Positions 21,421 through 32,598 are shown, numbered from the stretch's first letter. The stretch is 64,000 bases of DNA from Nothopassalora personata (GCA_033816765.1 CM066287.1:6448001-6512000); one strand, 5' to 3'. Notes: generated by a model not told the origin, from the letters alone. Made by a program: numbers and translations.

Positions 21421-22633
21421 TCAGGAAAGTCGACCTGGACGGCCATCTTGGCTTAACGAATATCTCCCTCTTATACGAAACCCAGCAAGACGTCAACATA
21501 CAAACAAGTGACCAGAGATTGTCGACGACCGTGCTTCCAACAGGCTTTAAACACAAGCAGCGGTCCGTTGCAGAGTATCAACATTGGCAACAGCCTGTCA
21601 TCATGCGCGGATGAAGTTGTAAGATTGTGCAATCGAAAGCCAAGAAGCACGACGAGACGTGTGGTTAGTGTGGCCTCAGGCTGCGGATCTCCAACCATGT
21701 CAGAGACACAGAGCGAATAGAACCAACGGCCGCTCCAAGCTCGATGGGACGGACTACATCATTGGAGCACAGCAAACAGTAATAAGTATCTTAACCTCCA
21801 AGGCATTTGGCAGCGTGCGCAAGGAAGGCCAGCAATGTTCTCCCATCCCCTCCTTCACAAAGCCTTACATGTGACGGACTGTCTGCTCGAACAGAGCCGG
21901 CGAATCATCTCACCTCGCTCCGAGTTAACGTACTAAATCGTCCGCCTATAGCGTTAGTAGCTTGCTCGAAGCAGGTGAAAGATGTTACATGTGTAGCGCC
22001 GTGCCATCAAGCGATTGCGCCAAGGACGGTTGTCCGTTGTCGGACAGGTAAAGAATATAAAAGTGGTATGTATATAGAGGCAACGACGTCACTCTGTCCA
22101 AGGCCGTTTGGGTCTTTGAGGTGTCAGCGTGTGATCACGACCTAGCTCTGGACTACGAAGCCGTCTGTACATTAGTGAAGCTTGTGCCTGTCGGGGAGTG
22201 CCGCGGGTGCAACGGCAAAGGCGCAAGTCTTGCGCGCGAGACATAAGAGCTCACGTTTCGCTTCAAAGCCTGTGCTTATCGGCACTATCACATGTCGCTC
22301 GACATGGAAACGCTGCCAATCATCAGGAACCGTTACGCCGGTGGTGAGTGTCTTGCACCTCTGTTGGAAGGTGCTTTCAATAGCCCAGAAGGACGATACT
22401 TGTCGAGATTGACAGCCACACCGGGACGGTTCAAGGCTGGTAATAATGCATCTATGCACATTCCCTGATATCTAATTGTCCAAGGCTACCTTTTCATGTA
22501 TGCATTGCTACGCCGCCGATTAAGCGACATTCCAACATCAACGCGCTCGCCTATTGGTGCAGCATAGCCTCCTATGCCTACCACTCCTCGCTTCGCCATC
22601 GAAATGCATCCCCACCTCACATCCAGGAGAGGT
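21420..22633. other. Intergenic, no supported gene
   Basis: Short overlapping open stretches occur on both strands but none has a domain, splice structure or consistent coding sense. The right end is the 3' flank of the PX-domain gene. Confidence 0.4.
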
Positions 22634-25627
22634 CTACTCCGCCAGGACCATCCTTAACATACTCAAGAACTGCGGATCCATCTTGTGCAGCTCTGTAATC
22701 TCAGGCTTGATAGGCTCCCCAGCAGTTCGCTTCAACACATCCTGTCTTCGCTGCCTACGTTTCCGCTCCGCAGCTATAGGATCCCCGTCATCATCGTCAT
22801 CTTCCTCCTCAGAGTCCAAGTCCTCATCATCTTCCATGTTGAGGTCTTGCAGATCCATAGGGTTGAGGCCGAAATCACCCGGCTTGAAAGTCGACGCTAG
22901 CCCACCCAAGGCGTCTGCAGATTCTCTTCCCCCAGAGGCCATCTTCTGCCGCGTCTTGTCAGAATGCCAGCGCTTTCGCGCAGTCTGCCATTTGATGAGG
23001 CTATTGATCTCTCTGAGAGCCTTGTCCTGGTCGATCTGCTTCATCTCCAACGCACCCGCGAAGAGGGCGTTCATATCCAGCTTACCGCCCTTGGGACCAT
23101 TTCGGAGGAAGTCGAGGATACCTTCGATCCAGGTCATGAGCTTGTCAAACAGGCCGTTGTCATGTTTGTGAACTTCGTGGATGAACTTGTACAAGTCGTC
23201 TTCGTGTCGCTCGCAGAGATCGATGAAACTTTGGACGGTCTGGTTCGGGTCCGCGCTGACATCCTGTCGTTGCGCTTTCTCGATAGTCTGGATGGCGTCA
23301 TCTGCGAATCGAGCGAAGTCTGTAACACTGTTGTACACGTTGGCGCTCTTGTACACTCGTACGAGCGGCTCGTAGAAGATCTGGAAGAGGTCGCGGAAGA
23401 GGCGGAGCGTGTTCGACTCTTCGACCAATTCCAGCATCATCTGCTTATCTCGTTTGCGGGTGTGGAGTTTGAGGAGTTGTTTGAGCCGTGCGAAGAGTTC
23501 AGCACCTTGCCTCATCTCCTCGTCAACGTTTTCAACGGCACTGTCCCAAGCCACATAGGCGTTGAATACTCTTTCGATCTGTTTTGACGAGAGCTCGGGC
23601 TCGATCTCGTCGCTTTGCAAGACTTTCACCAGCAGATCGACCTGGTCTTCCCTTGCTTGCGTACGTACGTTTTCTCTGACCTCTTCAATGCCCTCGGTGT
23701 AATTCTTGATCTTCTCACAGAGTGCCGGCTCGTCGATCTTCACTGTCAGGGCATCTATGGAGCGCTGTAGGCTGCGAATGCCATCGCCCACGGCCAGACC
23801 AAAAATGCGCTGTAGTAATGACCTTGCGCCCAATGGCTGTGCCATGAACAGGTCAAGGACGCTGGACATGACGGCAGCTGGGTTGGTGAAGCGAATGACT
23901 TGCTTGAGTGCCGAGTAAGGCACCAGTCCGTGTATCCGCTTCGCTTGTGCAAACAGCTCAGGGGAGTTGTCCTCGGCCAAAAACAGATGGTATGTGGTTG
24001 CTGCGACTTCAATGCGTAGCCACTCCGCAAACTTCCTAAACTCTGGGTTCAGGTCTTCAATCTTCTCTTTCTGCTTGATCTCGGCGAACAGGTTCCGTAG
24101 GCCGTTGGCCTCCACGACGCTTCTCCTGAATTTCTCCATGTGCACATCGAGATCTCTTGCTCGTTTTCTTGCGATCTCGAAGAACTGCCTCTGCTCTTCC
24201 AAACGCTTGCTGTCCATATGCTTCCTCTTCTCGATATCGGCTCGCTCTTCGTCGCTCAACGTGATCGGCTGCGCTGTGAGGAAGTCGTGCATTGCCTTGG
24301 AATTGGCTATCGCTTCGTTCTGCAGGAAGTTCCGCAGGAATGCTCGGAGAGAAACACGCTGGTCTTCGCGTTGGAGAACAGTGTCTTGATGAAATGCATC
24401 TCCGAGTGGTGATCGAGAGGCCTTCTCCGCGCTCGAGTCCATACTAGCACGAGGCGAGGCGGAGGGTGGTGGCAGCGATGTTCGCGACGCATTCCTACCG
24501 TGTCTACTGCTGGTTCCACCACCTGTCCAGGATGATAGATACGATCTCAACCCTCCGGCGCTGCCATTGCTGTCGGTGTTCTCCGTTGCAGTCGGCGTAC
24601 CAGGACCCGTAGTTGACATGGATGAGACACTAGCCGAATCATCGTCGTCCTTGCCACTATACAACGAGTGTGCTTTGTTCTTCTTTGGGAGCGGTGGTAA
24701 TACCTTACCAGGAAGCTCAAGTCGCAGCTTCTTGTGCATGCGTGCAAACTCCCCAAACCGTCTCGCAACATATCGTTCTGGCCCGCCTCTTCGCTTCACT
24801 CGAAGGAGAAACTCGGCGTGCTTGTGCTGCCTGACATGGCGCTTGACGTTGACCAGCCTCACTCCGGCGACGTTGATGTCCCAGCCGTTGATCTCGTGTC
24901 CTTCCGGCACATTGACGACCAGCCCGTCCTCGTTCGGACCACTCTCGACGACTTCCAACTCGGAAAAGCGGATTCTCTCTTCATAGCCCGATGCAGTCGG
25001 TATACCAGATACCATCATCAGCTCGACCAGCTTCTTCGCTTTCTGCGCCAACTTTGCTCTTTTGGTCTGCTCCAGCCGATCCTCGGCAGAACTTATGTGC
25101 TTGTTGGCGAAGCTTTCCAAGAACGCCTGCAGCTTGTCCTGCCAGAACTCCTTCTCTTTGGCCTGGTTGAGGAAGGGGAAATTGCGTACGTGGTGGACAA
25201 AGATGTATCGTAGCAGCGGCAGTTCCGAGTCTTCGGGAGCCACTTCTCCTCTGTCTGAGCGAAAGGGTGCGCCAAAGCGCTGCAGGGCGGTGGGATGTGA
25301 TAGCTCGCTGAGTTCCCATTGTGTCTGGGCGGAGATGAGCTCGCGCTTGAGGTAGTGCTCCTGTTTGCCCGTGAGGAGTGAGCCCGGCGGCGGGACCGAC
25401 GCGGTCGAAGTCATGGTGCCCTGTGTTGGCGAGCGCGGTAACGGTAGCCTCACCCGCTGTACTGGCGCCGCCGCCGCCGCCGCCGCCGCTGCTGCTGGTT
25501 CGTCTTGTGATTCAGGAGCATCGACGAATGCCTGACTCTCCACCGTATCCGACCTCGTGATGAAAGGAATGGGCGCGGCTTTGGACGTGCTTTCCTCCTT
25601 GGGCGCGCCATTGAGCTGCGTCGCCAT
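22634..25627 (-). CDS. PX domain protein with PX-associated (PXB) region, Lec1/YPR097W-like
   Basis: A single exon of 997 aa from an ATG at 25627. After a low-complexity N-terminus with a run of ten alanines (about residues 44-53), a helical PX-associated region follows (about 85-225: LKRELISAQTQWELSELSHP ... FVHHVRNFPFLNQAKEKEFW). A PX domain comes next (about 250-315: VNVKRHVRQHKHAEFLLRVK, RRFGEFARMHKKLRLELPGK, LPPLPKK). It contains the RRFGEF and P-rich landmarks of phosphoinositide binding. A Ser-rich linker and a long helical C-terminal half (about 430-960) with an acidic DEDLDSEEEDDDDDGD tail complete it. In yeast the homologue is a lipid-linked cortex protein. Expected role: binding phosphoinositide-bearing membranes, possibly lipid transport. 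Confidence 0.88.
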   Translation of the reverse strand: MATQLNGAPKEESTSKAAPIPFITRSDTVESQAFVDAPESQDEPAAAAAAAAAAPVQRVRLPLPRSPTQGTMTSTASVPPPGSLLTGKQEHYLKRELISAQTQWELSELSHPTALQRFGAPFRSDRGEVAPEDSELPLLRYIFVHHVRNFPFLNQAKEKEFWQDKLQAFLESFANKHISSAEDRLEQTKRAKLAQKAKKLVELMMVSGIPTASGYEERIRFSELEVVESGPNEDGLVVNVPEGHEINGWDINVAGVRLVNVKRHVRQHKHAEFLLRVKRRGGPERYVARRFGEFARMHKKLRLELPGKVLPPLPKKNKAHSLYSGKDDDDSASVSSMSTTGPGTPTATENTDSNGSAGGLRSYLSSWTGGGTSSRHGRNASRTSLPPPSASPRASMDSSAEKASRSPLGDAFHQDTVLQREDQRVSLRAFLRNFLQNEAIANSKAMHDFLTAQPITLSDEERADIEKRKHMDSKRLEEQRQFFEIARKRARDLDVHMEKFRRSVVEANGLRNLFAEIKQKEKIEDLNPEFRKFAEWLRIEVAATTYHLFLAEDNSPELFAQAKRIHGLVPYSALKQVIRFTNPAAVMSSVLDLFMAQPLGARSLLQRIFGLAVGDGIRSLQRSIDALTVKIDEPALCEKIKNYTEGIEEVRENVRTQAREDQVDLLVKVLQSDEIEPELSSKQIERVFNAYVAWDSAVENVDEEMRQGAELFARLKQLLKLHTRKRDKQMMLELVEESNTLRLFRDLFQIFYEPLVRVYKSANVYNSVTDFARFADDAIQTIEKAQRQDVSADPNQTVQSFIDLCERHEDDLYKFIHEVHKHDNGLFDKLMTWIEGILDFLRNGPKGGKLDMNALFAGALEMKQIDQDKALREINSLIKWQTARKRWHSDKTRQKMASGGRESADALGGLASTFKPGDFGLNPMDLQDLNMEDDEDLDSEEEDDDDDGDPIAAERKRRQRRQDVLKRTAGEPIKPEITELHKMDPQFLSMLRMVLAE

Positions 25628-26071
25628 TGGTACTTTCTCTCACTTACAGCCTCTCGCTGCGGCGGCTAAGAATACAGGAACGAACGAATGGAAAAAGGTC
25701 CAGCGATGCCGTGCAACGGGCGACGATCGAGGGCACAGTCCCGACTCAGAAGTTCATGTGGCAACCAAACATGTCAGAAACACTCCACCAAACAACGCGC
25801 GGCTGTTCCTAGAGTACAATATAATGAGGTCTGCTGCACTGCTCCCTCGGAATACGCTTGTCTTGTCTCATCCAAAACGCAACGCAGCGGCCACCCACAC
25901 CAGGTGACGTAGCGCTTGCTCTTGGTCATTTATCAGTCGCGTTAAACAACCAATAACGTCTTCCTTCCAAGCAGAGGGCGCTCGGCGGTGCAGGGTGCAG
26001 GCGGTGACGAGGTGGATGCCCCCGTCGACGATGTGTATGGCATCTGAACCATATCCAAGCTGAACCGACTG

Positions 26072-26665
26072 ATGAACGATTGTGCTGGTGATTGCGAAAC
26101 AGACAAATGTATTCGCCGTATTTCGAAGCGAGCGAAAGGCGTAAAAGGACGAAGGAAAGGCCCGAAAAGAGACCCGATACCGCGAAACGACGAAGAATCG
26201 AAGGACGTACATTTTTTCGTTATAACCGGCTATAATCTAGGCGTCCGATACTACGAGTATACGCCGCGGAATATAAACGGTAAAATGTCTAGCGAGCAAT
26301 ATATCGAAGAATTCCTTAAACCGATTATTCTACCGCTTCTTAAAGAGCGTCCGGGATCTATTATCGAAGAGGACGTCGATAGTTCGCATACTTCGGCGAA
26401 GACTACGGCGTTTAAAGAGGCAAACGGTATACCGTATTATATAAACGCTCGTACTTCGCCGGACTTCTCGGTCGTCGAAACAATAGCGGGTATAACGAAG
26501 AATAAGTTTCGAAAGTACGCGCGGTTTACGAGAGAGGACGTACGGGCGGAGGCGATACGGAGTTTCGAGGAAATTACGGATAAACAAGTAAACAATAGCG
26601 TAGATAGTATGCCCGGACGTCTAAAAGCGTGTTTAGATAACGAAGGTCAAAAGACGCAATACTAA
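26072..26665 (+). pseudogene. Tc1/mariner-type transposase fragment, RIP-affected
   Basis: From about residue 45 the 197-aa frame has transposase features: HFFVITGYNLGVRYYEYTP, IIEEDVDSSHTSAK (the position of the second catalytic Asp, usually E/D-D-x-x-x-H), NGIPYYINARTSPDFSVVE (usually N-x-P-x-x-SPDLNPIE) and a C-terminal SMPGRLKACLDNEGQKTQY. The N-terminal DNA-binding domain is absent and the first codons look like flanking DNA. Base use (frequent TACG/TATA, few CpA) matches the RIP-mutated elements, and Trp codons are missing throughout. The frame is open by chance or because only a fragment remains. No terminal inverted repeats are seen. Confidence 0.75.
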
Positions 26666-27503
26666 ACGTTGTTTGTTGTCGTATTGTCGTTGTTTAAAGT
26701 GCGGAGTGTCTAAAAATCTTAGTTTCCATTTTGCTGTCCGCAGGTTGACAGATCTGTGGATCGTCTCGTGAACGGCGATCTCACCCACCATCCCACTTTC
26801 GGCCGCGACGGCGAAAAGCTTGACCACCCAGCCCTGCCAAGTATACAAATGACAAACAGCGTCACCGATCTTGCCATAGACATCGATATCGACATCAAAG
26901 TCTACCGTTTCAGCATCCATTGGACCGCGAGAGGGATTGCGACGGTGCCTCCCGCCTAGCAGACTTTTGTAAGACAAACAACAGTGCAGTCTGTGGGCAG
27001 CCTCAGATCTTAGTCATCACTCAAAATTTGATTACCTCTCTACAGACTTGGGAGGGCCCCACAATAGGAGCACGCCCCCCCCCTCCCTCTCTCGGATGGA
27101 GGGAGGATCTCATGGTGGATATGTATTCCCCCTTTGATAGGACTTGATTGATTAGTCAGATCTGGGGCTGCCCGCCTGCGACTGGAGAAGGCCTAACGGA
27201 CAGGGGAGCACTGGCTACCGCCGGACAGCAAAATCGTCAATGAGATTCTTAAGACACAACACGATCGCAACACTTTAGTATTGCGTTTTTTGCCCTTCGT
27301 TAAGAACTCGTTACACAGGGCACTCGGCGAAGTGCAACAAGCGTAAATGAGCCGCTGTGTTCGATACCCTAGGCACAGAATTCATGGGTGACAAGGGCGT
27401 CAGTATGGCGATCGCTTATGTCCGGGATCTAAGGTAATATACTTCTTTTCCTCCTTCAGATAAAGGCCCTTTTTCATGATTGAAATACGGAGCTACATAT
27501 ATT
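26666..27503. other. Intergenic, no supported gene
   Basis: No coding structure is seen. There is a C-rich run near 27067-27083 and an A/T-rich 3' flank of the downstream transcription factor gene. Confidence 0.4.
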
Positions 27504-29856
27504 CTATTGTAGTACATTCTCCAGCGCACGTAGAGCCGACTCCATCGACCGATATGGTCCAACGACGTCCGGGACGATATTCTTCGCAAAGTTTGGATAC
27601 ATCGAATTGATCTTCTTCAAATCCGACGGCGCCCAAACGACCTCGCCAAAAATCTGTAGCATCTGCTCGACCGAGGCTGGGACGTAGGCGTTGAGCTTCA
27701 AAGCGGTTTGGTGAAGCATGCGGGTGACAGCACGCGCGTGCATGAACTGCGTTCCACATGCGAGAAGGCACTTGCAACACTCTTCGAAAGCTACAGTTGG
27801 GTTGATACTCATCGTTGGTCCACCTTCTTCGCTCAAAGTCGCGGTGATTGGGTCGCGCACATCGCTTTGCAGACTCTGCAGCAGGATGAAAGCAGTCTGT
27901 GCCGAGAGCAGGATGATGAACGGCGGAGTCCTCTTGTAGCTGTATCGGCCCCGAAAATCAATGAGCATTGCTGCAGCTTTGAGAGCATGTGCCATGGTAC
28001 GACTGCGCCTATCATACCTAAGCTCTCCTTCGCTCTCAGCCAATAAAATCTCGGACCATTGGTCATGAAAGAGCAGCTGTAGATATCGGTAGTGAAAGCT
28101 GAGATGAGTCAATACTGTAGTCCTAAGCAGCTAGCATGTGATAATACGTACTGCAGCTCGTAGACAGGCGGCGGCATTTCACACTTATATGATAACGCGT
28201 CCGGCATACGACTGTACCAGGCACACATCCGCGACTCCAAGTCATCAAGGCTGAGCCAGAATGCGCGATCTCTTTCGCGGTCACTGAATGCGAGGCGAAT
28301 GATGTCTGCCTCAAACGAACCCAACTCTTGCCGCTTCACAGCGAGAAGATTGTAACGAAAGGGTACAGGCCCGCGGGCCGAAGGTTGTCCGATCCAATAT
28401 GCCGTCACGTCTGGCAAAATCTCTCCTAATGTAGGATGTTCATCTGGCTCTACCACAAACGATCGACAATCACGGATATTGCAAAGAACGAATCCCCTTC
28501 CAATCGTCAGTGGCACTTTCTCACATAGGGTATCAGACGTACGCATGGATCCATACGTTGCACGCGCTCGCGCACGCTCTGGCTCGCGGGTAAGCTTTGG
28601 CAGACCATTCTCCTGTGCTGGACGGTAGCTCATCTACCAAGAGCCTGTTCAATGAGGTTGCAGCTTGCATGAGACCCCATCCAAGGCGGTCCTGTCCACG
28701 GTAAGCGGATCTTTCGACGAATACCATCAGTCAAAAGCACGATGCGAGTTCGACAGTCGGACACGTACCCAACAGCTAAGATCTGCAAAGCCTGTACATT
28801 CGTTAGCGAGGGCCGATGTCCTTCGAGAGCCCAGAGTCGCAGCGCTTCGTTATGGTATTGTTCACCTCGACTAAGGAGATCTCCCGTTTGTGAGAAAGCC
28901 TCGTCGTGCTCGCTGAACATCTGCACATCGTCAGCAAGTCTGATCTCTCGAAAGGCCAACGGTCGGCGAAAACCGACTGATGCAATCCCCAGGACTGCGT
29001 TCACCAGGAGCGGTGAGCAAAATGTGCTTTTGCGGTCCTTGGATCGCATATGCCAGAGGAAGAGATCTGTTTCAAGAAATCTCCAATATCCGTTTATGCC
29101 GGAGACGAATGTCCAAATCAAGTTTGAGAGCCCCTCGTCCGTGTTGCGTCCTTCCAACCACGGCGAAGCTGGCACCCAGTATGGCGGACCTTCGTGTATG
29201 CCGTCGAATGGGCATGGGGGAGGCGTCAGGCGTGGAGACACGGCGAAGGAGACAGCATCTAGCTTCGGGTTGGCCTTCGACATGGTGCCTACGATCTCTG
29301 CGAGTGTGACAATCTGGTCCTTGAAAGGGGCAAAAGCATCTAAGCTCGGCATAGTGAGGCTCGCTCGATTTGTAAGAACGACCTTTGCAGTGTGCAGGAG
29401 GTCTGGTAGGGACGCAGTCGAGTGTGATAGGGCAACCAGCCAAGCTCGATATGCCTGATGCTCCGACGACAACTGTGCATGCTGCATACCGGCGCCCAAT
29501 CGTGCCAGCACAGTCTCATAGCTATTGCCCTGCCGCAACAAGCCAAGCGTGCTGCTTGCTTCATGTTCTGAGCCGTTTATCAGGCGGTCGTGTACTTCGA
29601 GCACGCGTTCAAGAGAATGTGAAAATTCGTTGTGCTTGCGTTTGAGCGCATTGTGTCGAGTCTCATTCTCTGCAGTCACCCAGGTACATTCCGATCCAGA
29701 CCGGACACACGAAGAACATGGTCTTGCTCCATTGCACTTGGTCTTCTTGCTGCGGCATCGCTGGCACGCGGCAGGCACTGCCTCTCGTCGAGCAGATGCG
29801 TTTCCAAAGGCGGCCAAAAGGGTGTCATCGGTGATGTTGCCGGTGCCGCGCTGCAT
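27504..29856 (-). CDS. Zn(2)Cys(6) fungal-type transcription factor, apparent frame break
   Basis: Start ATG at 29856. Residues 30-53 hold the binuclear cluster CQRCRSKKTKCNGARPCSSC followed by VRSGSEC (CX2CX6CX5CX2C...C). The fungal-specific regulatory region follows. Introns at 28711-28768 and 28099-28151 have good borders and restore frame (ILAVG to SAYRGQDRLGWGLMQAATSL; YEL to HFHYRYLQLLFHDQW). Between 28612 and 28638 the frame must shift by one: GLMQAATSL is in one frame and ENGLPKLTREPERARARATY in the next. A 25-nt GTAGAT...CACAG segment there would fix it but is far below normal intron size. With it removed the protein is 738 aa. It is divergently arranged with the Copia-derived ORF 270 bp away. 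Target genes unknown. Confidence 0.85.
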
Positions 29857-30126
29857 AGCTGTAGCATCTCAAGAAATGTAGCAAACGTAGGATACTTTGC
29901 AGACAGCGTGAAAGGGATCGACATCTCCTCGGCTGCGGGTCCGCGGCGCCGGTTGTCCCTCCGTTCACTCTAGGGCGTATCTAGTAGTAATTACCCTTAA
30001 AGGGCGTTAACTTATATAAGGTGTGTAAAGGAAGGACCCACACGTACAGTAAGCATATAGCCGCTAAGCAACATCCTTCCTGTTGCAATGCACTTTCTAT
30101 GCTCTTGAGGAACAAGCCAAGGCGAG
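29857..30126. promoter_or_regulatory. Shared upstream region between the divergent factor gene and the Copia-derived ORF
   Basis: A 270-bp gap separates two divergent start codons (29856 minus, 30127 plus), so it must hold both promoters if both are transcribed. It includes an AT-rich patch with TTATATAAGG at about 30010-30020. No recognised operator was found. Confidence 0.35.
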
Positions 30127-30645
30127 ATGGCACCCCAGGAGCCAGCGTACAACATTGACTGGATCTGGTCTTTCGACTCAAACGTCCACGTCGCCAACCA
30201 CCGCGACTGGTTCACGACCCTCACGCCCTTCGAGTCCAAAATCGGCAGCACTCACAACGACCTGACGCACACTGTCGAAGGCATCGGCGACGTCGAGCTC
30301 GATGTCCGCAGGATTGTCGGCGACACAAAACGAGCCACAGGGCCGAAGAACTCAAAGATCGTTTTGCGCGATGTGCTGTACGTGCCCAGCTTCGTGTGCA
30401 ACGTCATGGGAAATCCGGTGAGGGAGGACTACGATGTGTCAATCGGGGCGGAGAGGTGGCTATGTGACAACAAGACGGGCAAAGGGCTGGGAATGCTGGA
30501 CAAGAGCCCGCTGGGCATGACAAAAGTGCTGCTCAAGGGACAGGCCAAGGGCACGACGGGTCTGCCCAAGGACGTGGACTACAAGTTGAATGCCGTGTGG
30601 CCGGATGAAGATAGACAGAGGTGGAACGAACAGAAGAAGACGTGA
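30127..30645 (+). CDS. Copia-type Pol-derived protein (aspartic-protease-like region), possibly domesticated
   Basis: An intact 172-aa frame from an ATG at 30127. The N-terminal DWIWSFDSNVHVANHRDWFT with TPFESKIG, HTVEGIGDVELDV and IVLRDVLYVPSFVCNVMGNP follows the protease to pre-integrase stretch of Ty1/Copia Pol (usual WxLDSGAxxHVxNDRSWF, ...LHDVLYVPxxxxNL). The protease D-S/T-G motif reads DSN, so peptidase activity is unlikely. No RT, integrase, LTR or gag is attached. Codon use is gene-like without RIP stops, unlike every other retroelement here, suggesting a host-retained copy. It could also be a recent fragment not yet mutated. Confidence 0.7.
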   Translation: MAPQEPAYNIDWIWSFDSNVHVANHRDWFTTLTPFESKIGSTHNDLTHTVEGIGDVELDVRRIVGDTKRATGPKNSKIVLRDVLYVPSFVCNVMGNPVREDYDVSIGAERWLCDNKTGKGLGMLDKSPLGMTKVLLKGQAKGTTGLPKDVDYKLNAVWPDEDRQRWNEQKKT

Positions 30646-31125
30646 TCGGGCACGACAGAAGAACTGGATCTGCAATGGCAATAGTCGGCTTGTTTGTGCC
30701 CGCAAATGGAGTAAGCAATGACAAGAAAGCTGGCAGACGTGCACCGTCATGCATTCTCTACGAGCAACACTACACCAGCGACACGGCATGACCACATATC
30801 AAAAGTGTATGTGCTGCGCAGCTTGCAATGCCTCGAGCGAGAGCTTGCATCGACATTGTCCGAGATCACGAGTGTGCGTGCCGAGGGACAAAGTCGCCGA
30901 CTACTGCATCAATTTGATCATGCCTGTCGTGCCGGACGCATTGAATTATCTGCACATACTGGAATTTGTTCAGTGGAGCAGAAAATTCCAAATTGTGGTC
31001 GCATATAGCATGTTTGAGGGTCCACTTGGCTCGCTGTCGCTCCTTCATTACTCGCAGGAATCATTCATCGACATACGCTTCGGACCTACAAGCACAATCG
31101 ACTGGACGCCATCATTTGGTTCAAG

Positions 31126-31571
31126 ATGCCTATCGAATCCACGATCTTGACGCTCGTGGCCTTAGCCACTCTCAATCTAGCAGCGCCTCAGAAACCAGCA
31201 GTATGTCACCAGCATATTTGCCACGCCCTGCGCCTTCCCTCACTCTTCAGCAGCCAATGACCTACAAAGTCGGCCTCCAGGTCTTCGGCTACAATGGCGA
31301 TCCGAGCGCATACTCCGAGTGGTACGCCAACATCAATCAGCTGGAAGTACACCAGGGTCGCGGCGAGTCGATGGCGACCCGCGTTCAGTTTGGAGGGCCG
31401 GTCTACAATGTTGATGTCAACGCTGTACAGTGCCGCGCGTATGGTAATGTGGAGGACACCATACCCGTCGGCGACGCCTTCAATGTTACGCATGTGCTAG
31501 ACTTAGGTGGAGATCCTGTTGGGATGTACTGTATCCTCTGCTATATTGTGAGCGAGGAGGAACATACCTGA
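31126..31571 (+). CDS. Small secreted protein, effector-like
   Basis: Two exons, 31126-31200 and 31251-31571, around a 50-nt intron (GTATGT...CTTCAG), encode 131 aa. The first exon alone is the signal peptide: MPIESTILTLVALATLNLAA followed by PQKPA, with a hydrophobic core and an Ala-rich cleavage region. The mature part (MTYKVGLQVFGYNGDPSAYS, then SEWYANINQLEVHQ, VDVNAVQCRAYGN, GDPVGMYCILCY) has three cysteines and no known domain. Phase-0 splicing exactly after the signal peptide is typical of fungal secreted proteins. Function unknown; size and secretion fit an effector candidate, which is inference only. Confidence 0.7.
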
Positions 31572-31623
31572 AGCAGTGTGAGGCACGGAAAGCACTCTCA
31601 AGAAACCACCTAGTCAATGTTTC

Positions 31624-31671
31624 GAGGCTCAGGAAGTTGGAGGCTCAGGAAGTTGGAGGCTCAGGAAGTTG
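31624..31671 (+). repeat. 16-bp tandem repeat, three copies
   Basis: The unit gaggctcaggaagttg is repeated exactly three times about 50 bp downstream of the small secreted protein gene, in its likely 3' untranslated region. Confidence 0.92.
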
Positions 31672-31679
31672 AAAAAGGG

Positions 31680-32590
31680 CACATAAGAATCTAAATCAGA
31701 CTGTATGACATTATCATCAGCCTGTATCACGTACTTGGCATGTTGCAATGTTTGGGGACACAATCTGTGTTATTCCTCCACTAGCGAGTTGACATCATGG
31801 ACTAACACAATCACTTTCCCGTGCACCTCAACGCACAAGGACCAAAGGGCTACGGCTGCGGTCGTACTTAAAGCAGGCCTCGATGCGGTGACCGCCCTGA
31901 CCCTCAGACCTTGCTTGCAGACCTAGGTTCCTTAGGGCTAGAATGCCGATCGCAGAATAACTTCGCGTAGGAGTAAGAAGGGTTGATTATTTATTGGACG
32001 GAGCCTAGTTTTACTACAATGCGGCGGAGTGGTTGTACGAAGGTACAACTCCTTCAACGAGCCCGGAGGTGGCAATGCACCTCCGTCGCGCTTCGGCGAA
32101 TATAAGAAACAACTTCATTGCTCTCTATAACCCATTCACTTCAAGTCACCTTCCCGTTCCTGGTTCAGTTCGGCTGCCGCGTCCCCTGCCTTCTGTACGT
32201 GGTGTTGTTTGCAGTCCAATTCAAATAGCAAGCCTGCTTTTTAGGTGTTGCTCTTAACCCTGCTTCTTAGGCGTTGTAGGTCTTCAGATGTAGGTGTGGT
32301 TGTAGGTGTGGGTGTGGTCGGTCGTCATGTACATACCTTCGTGATGACAGTCACGATAGCACGAAGCTCGTATAGACCATCCTGCGATACAGTAGGACAG
32401 TAAGAGTGGGCAGAAGTGTATCAACGCTAGGCATACATATTACCTGCCTTGGTCTGTTGTCCTCGAGCTGACCCAAAGGACGTGCCGTCTCGCCGGAACA
32501 CCTCACAGCTCACAACAATCTTCCCCCAGCAAACGACAGGCACGCTTCCGCTCTCATCAAGACTCTGTACATGGCTCTAGCCGCAGCTAT
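31680..32590. other. Gene-free stretch, possible old repeat
   Basis: No gene is supported. Segments such as 31980-32200 (low-coding, with a short inverted pair at 32034-32055: gtacgaaggtac / ggtacaactcc) and the GT-rich gtaggtgtgg repeats near 32288-32320 suggest degraded repetitive DNA, but no boundaries can be set. Confidence 0.35.
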
Positions 32591-32598
32591 TCCTACCA

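Noticed and set aside
22964..25355. Several plus-strand open frames over the PX-domain gene
   Set aside because: They are antisense shadows of a 997-aa gene with clear domain content on the minus strand.
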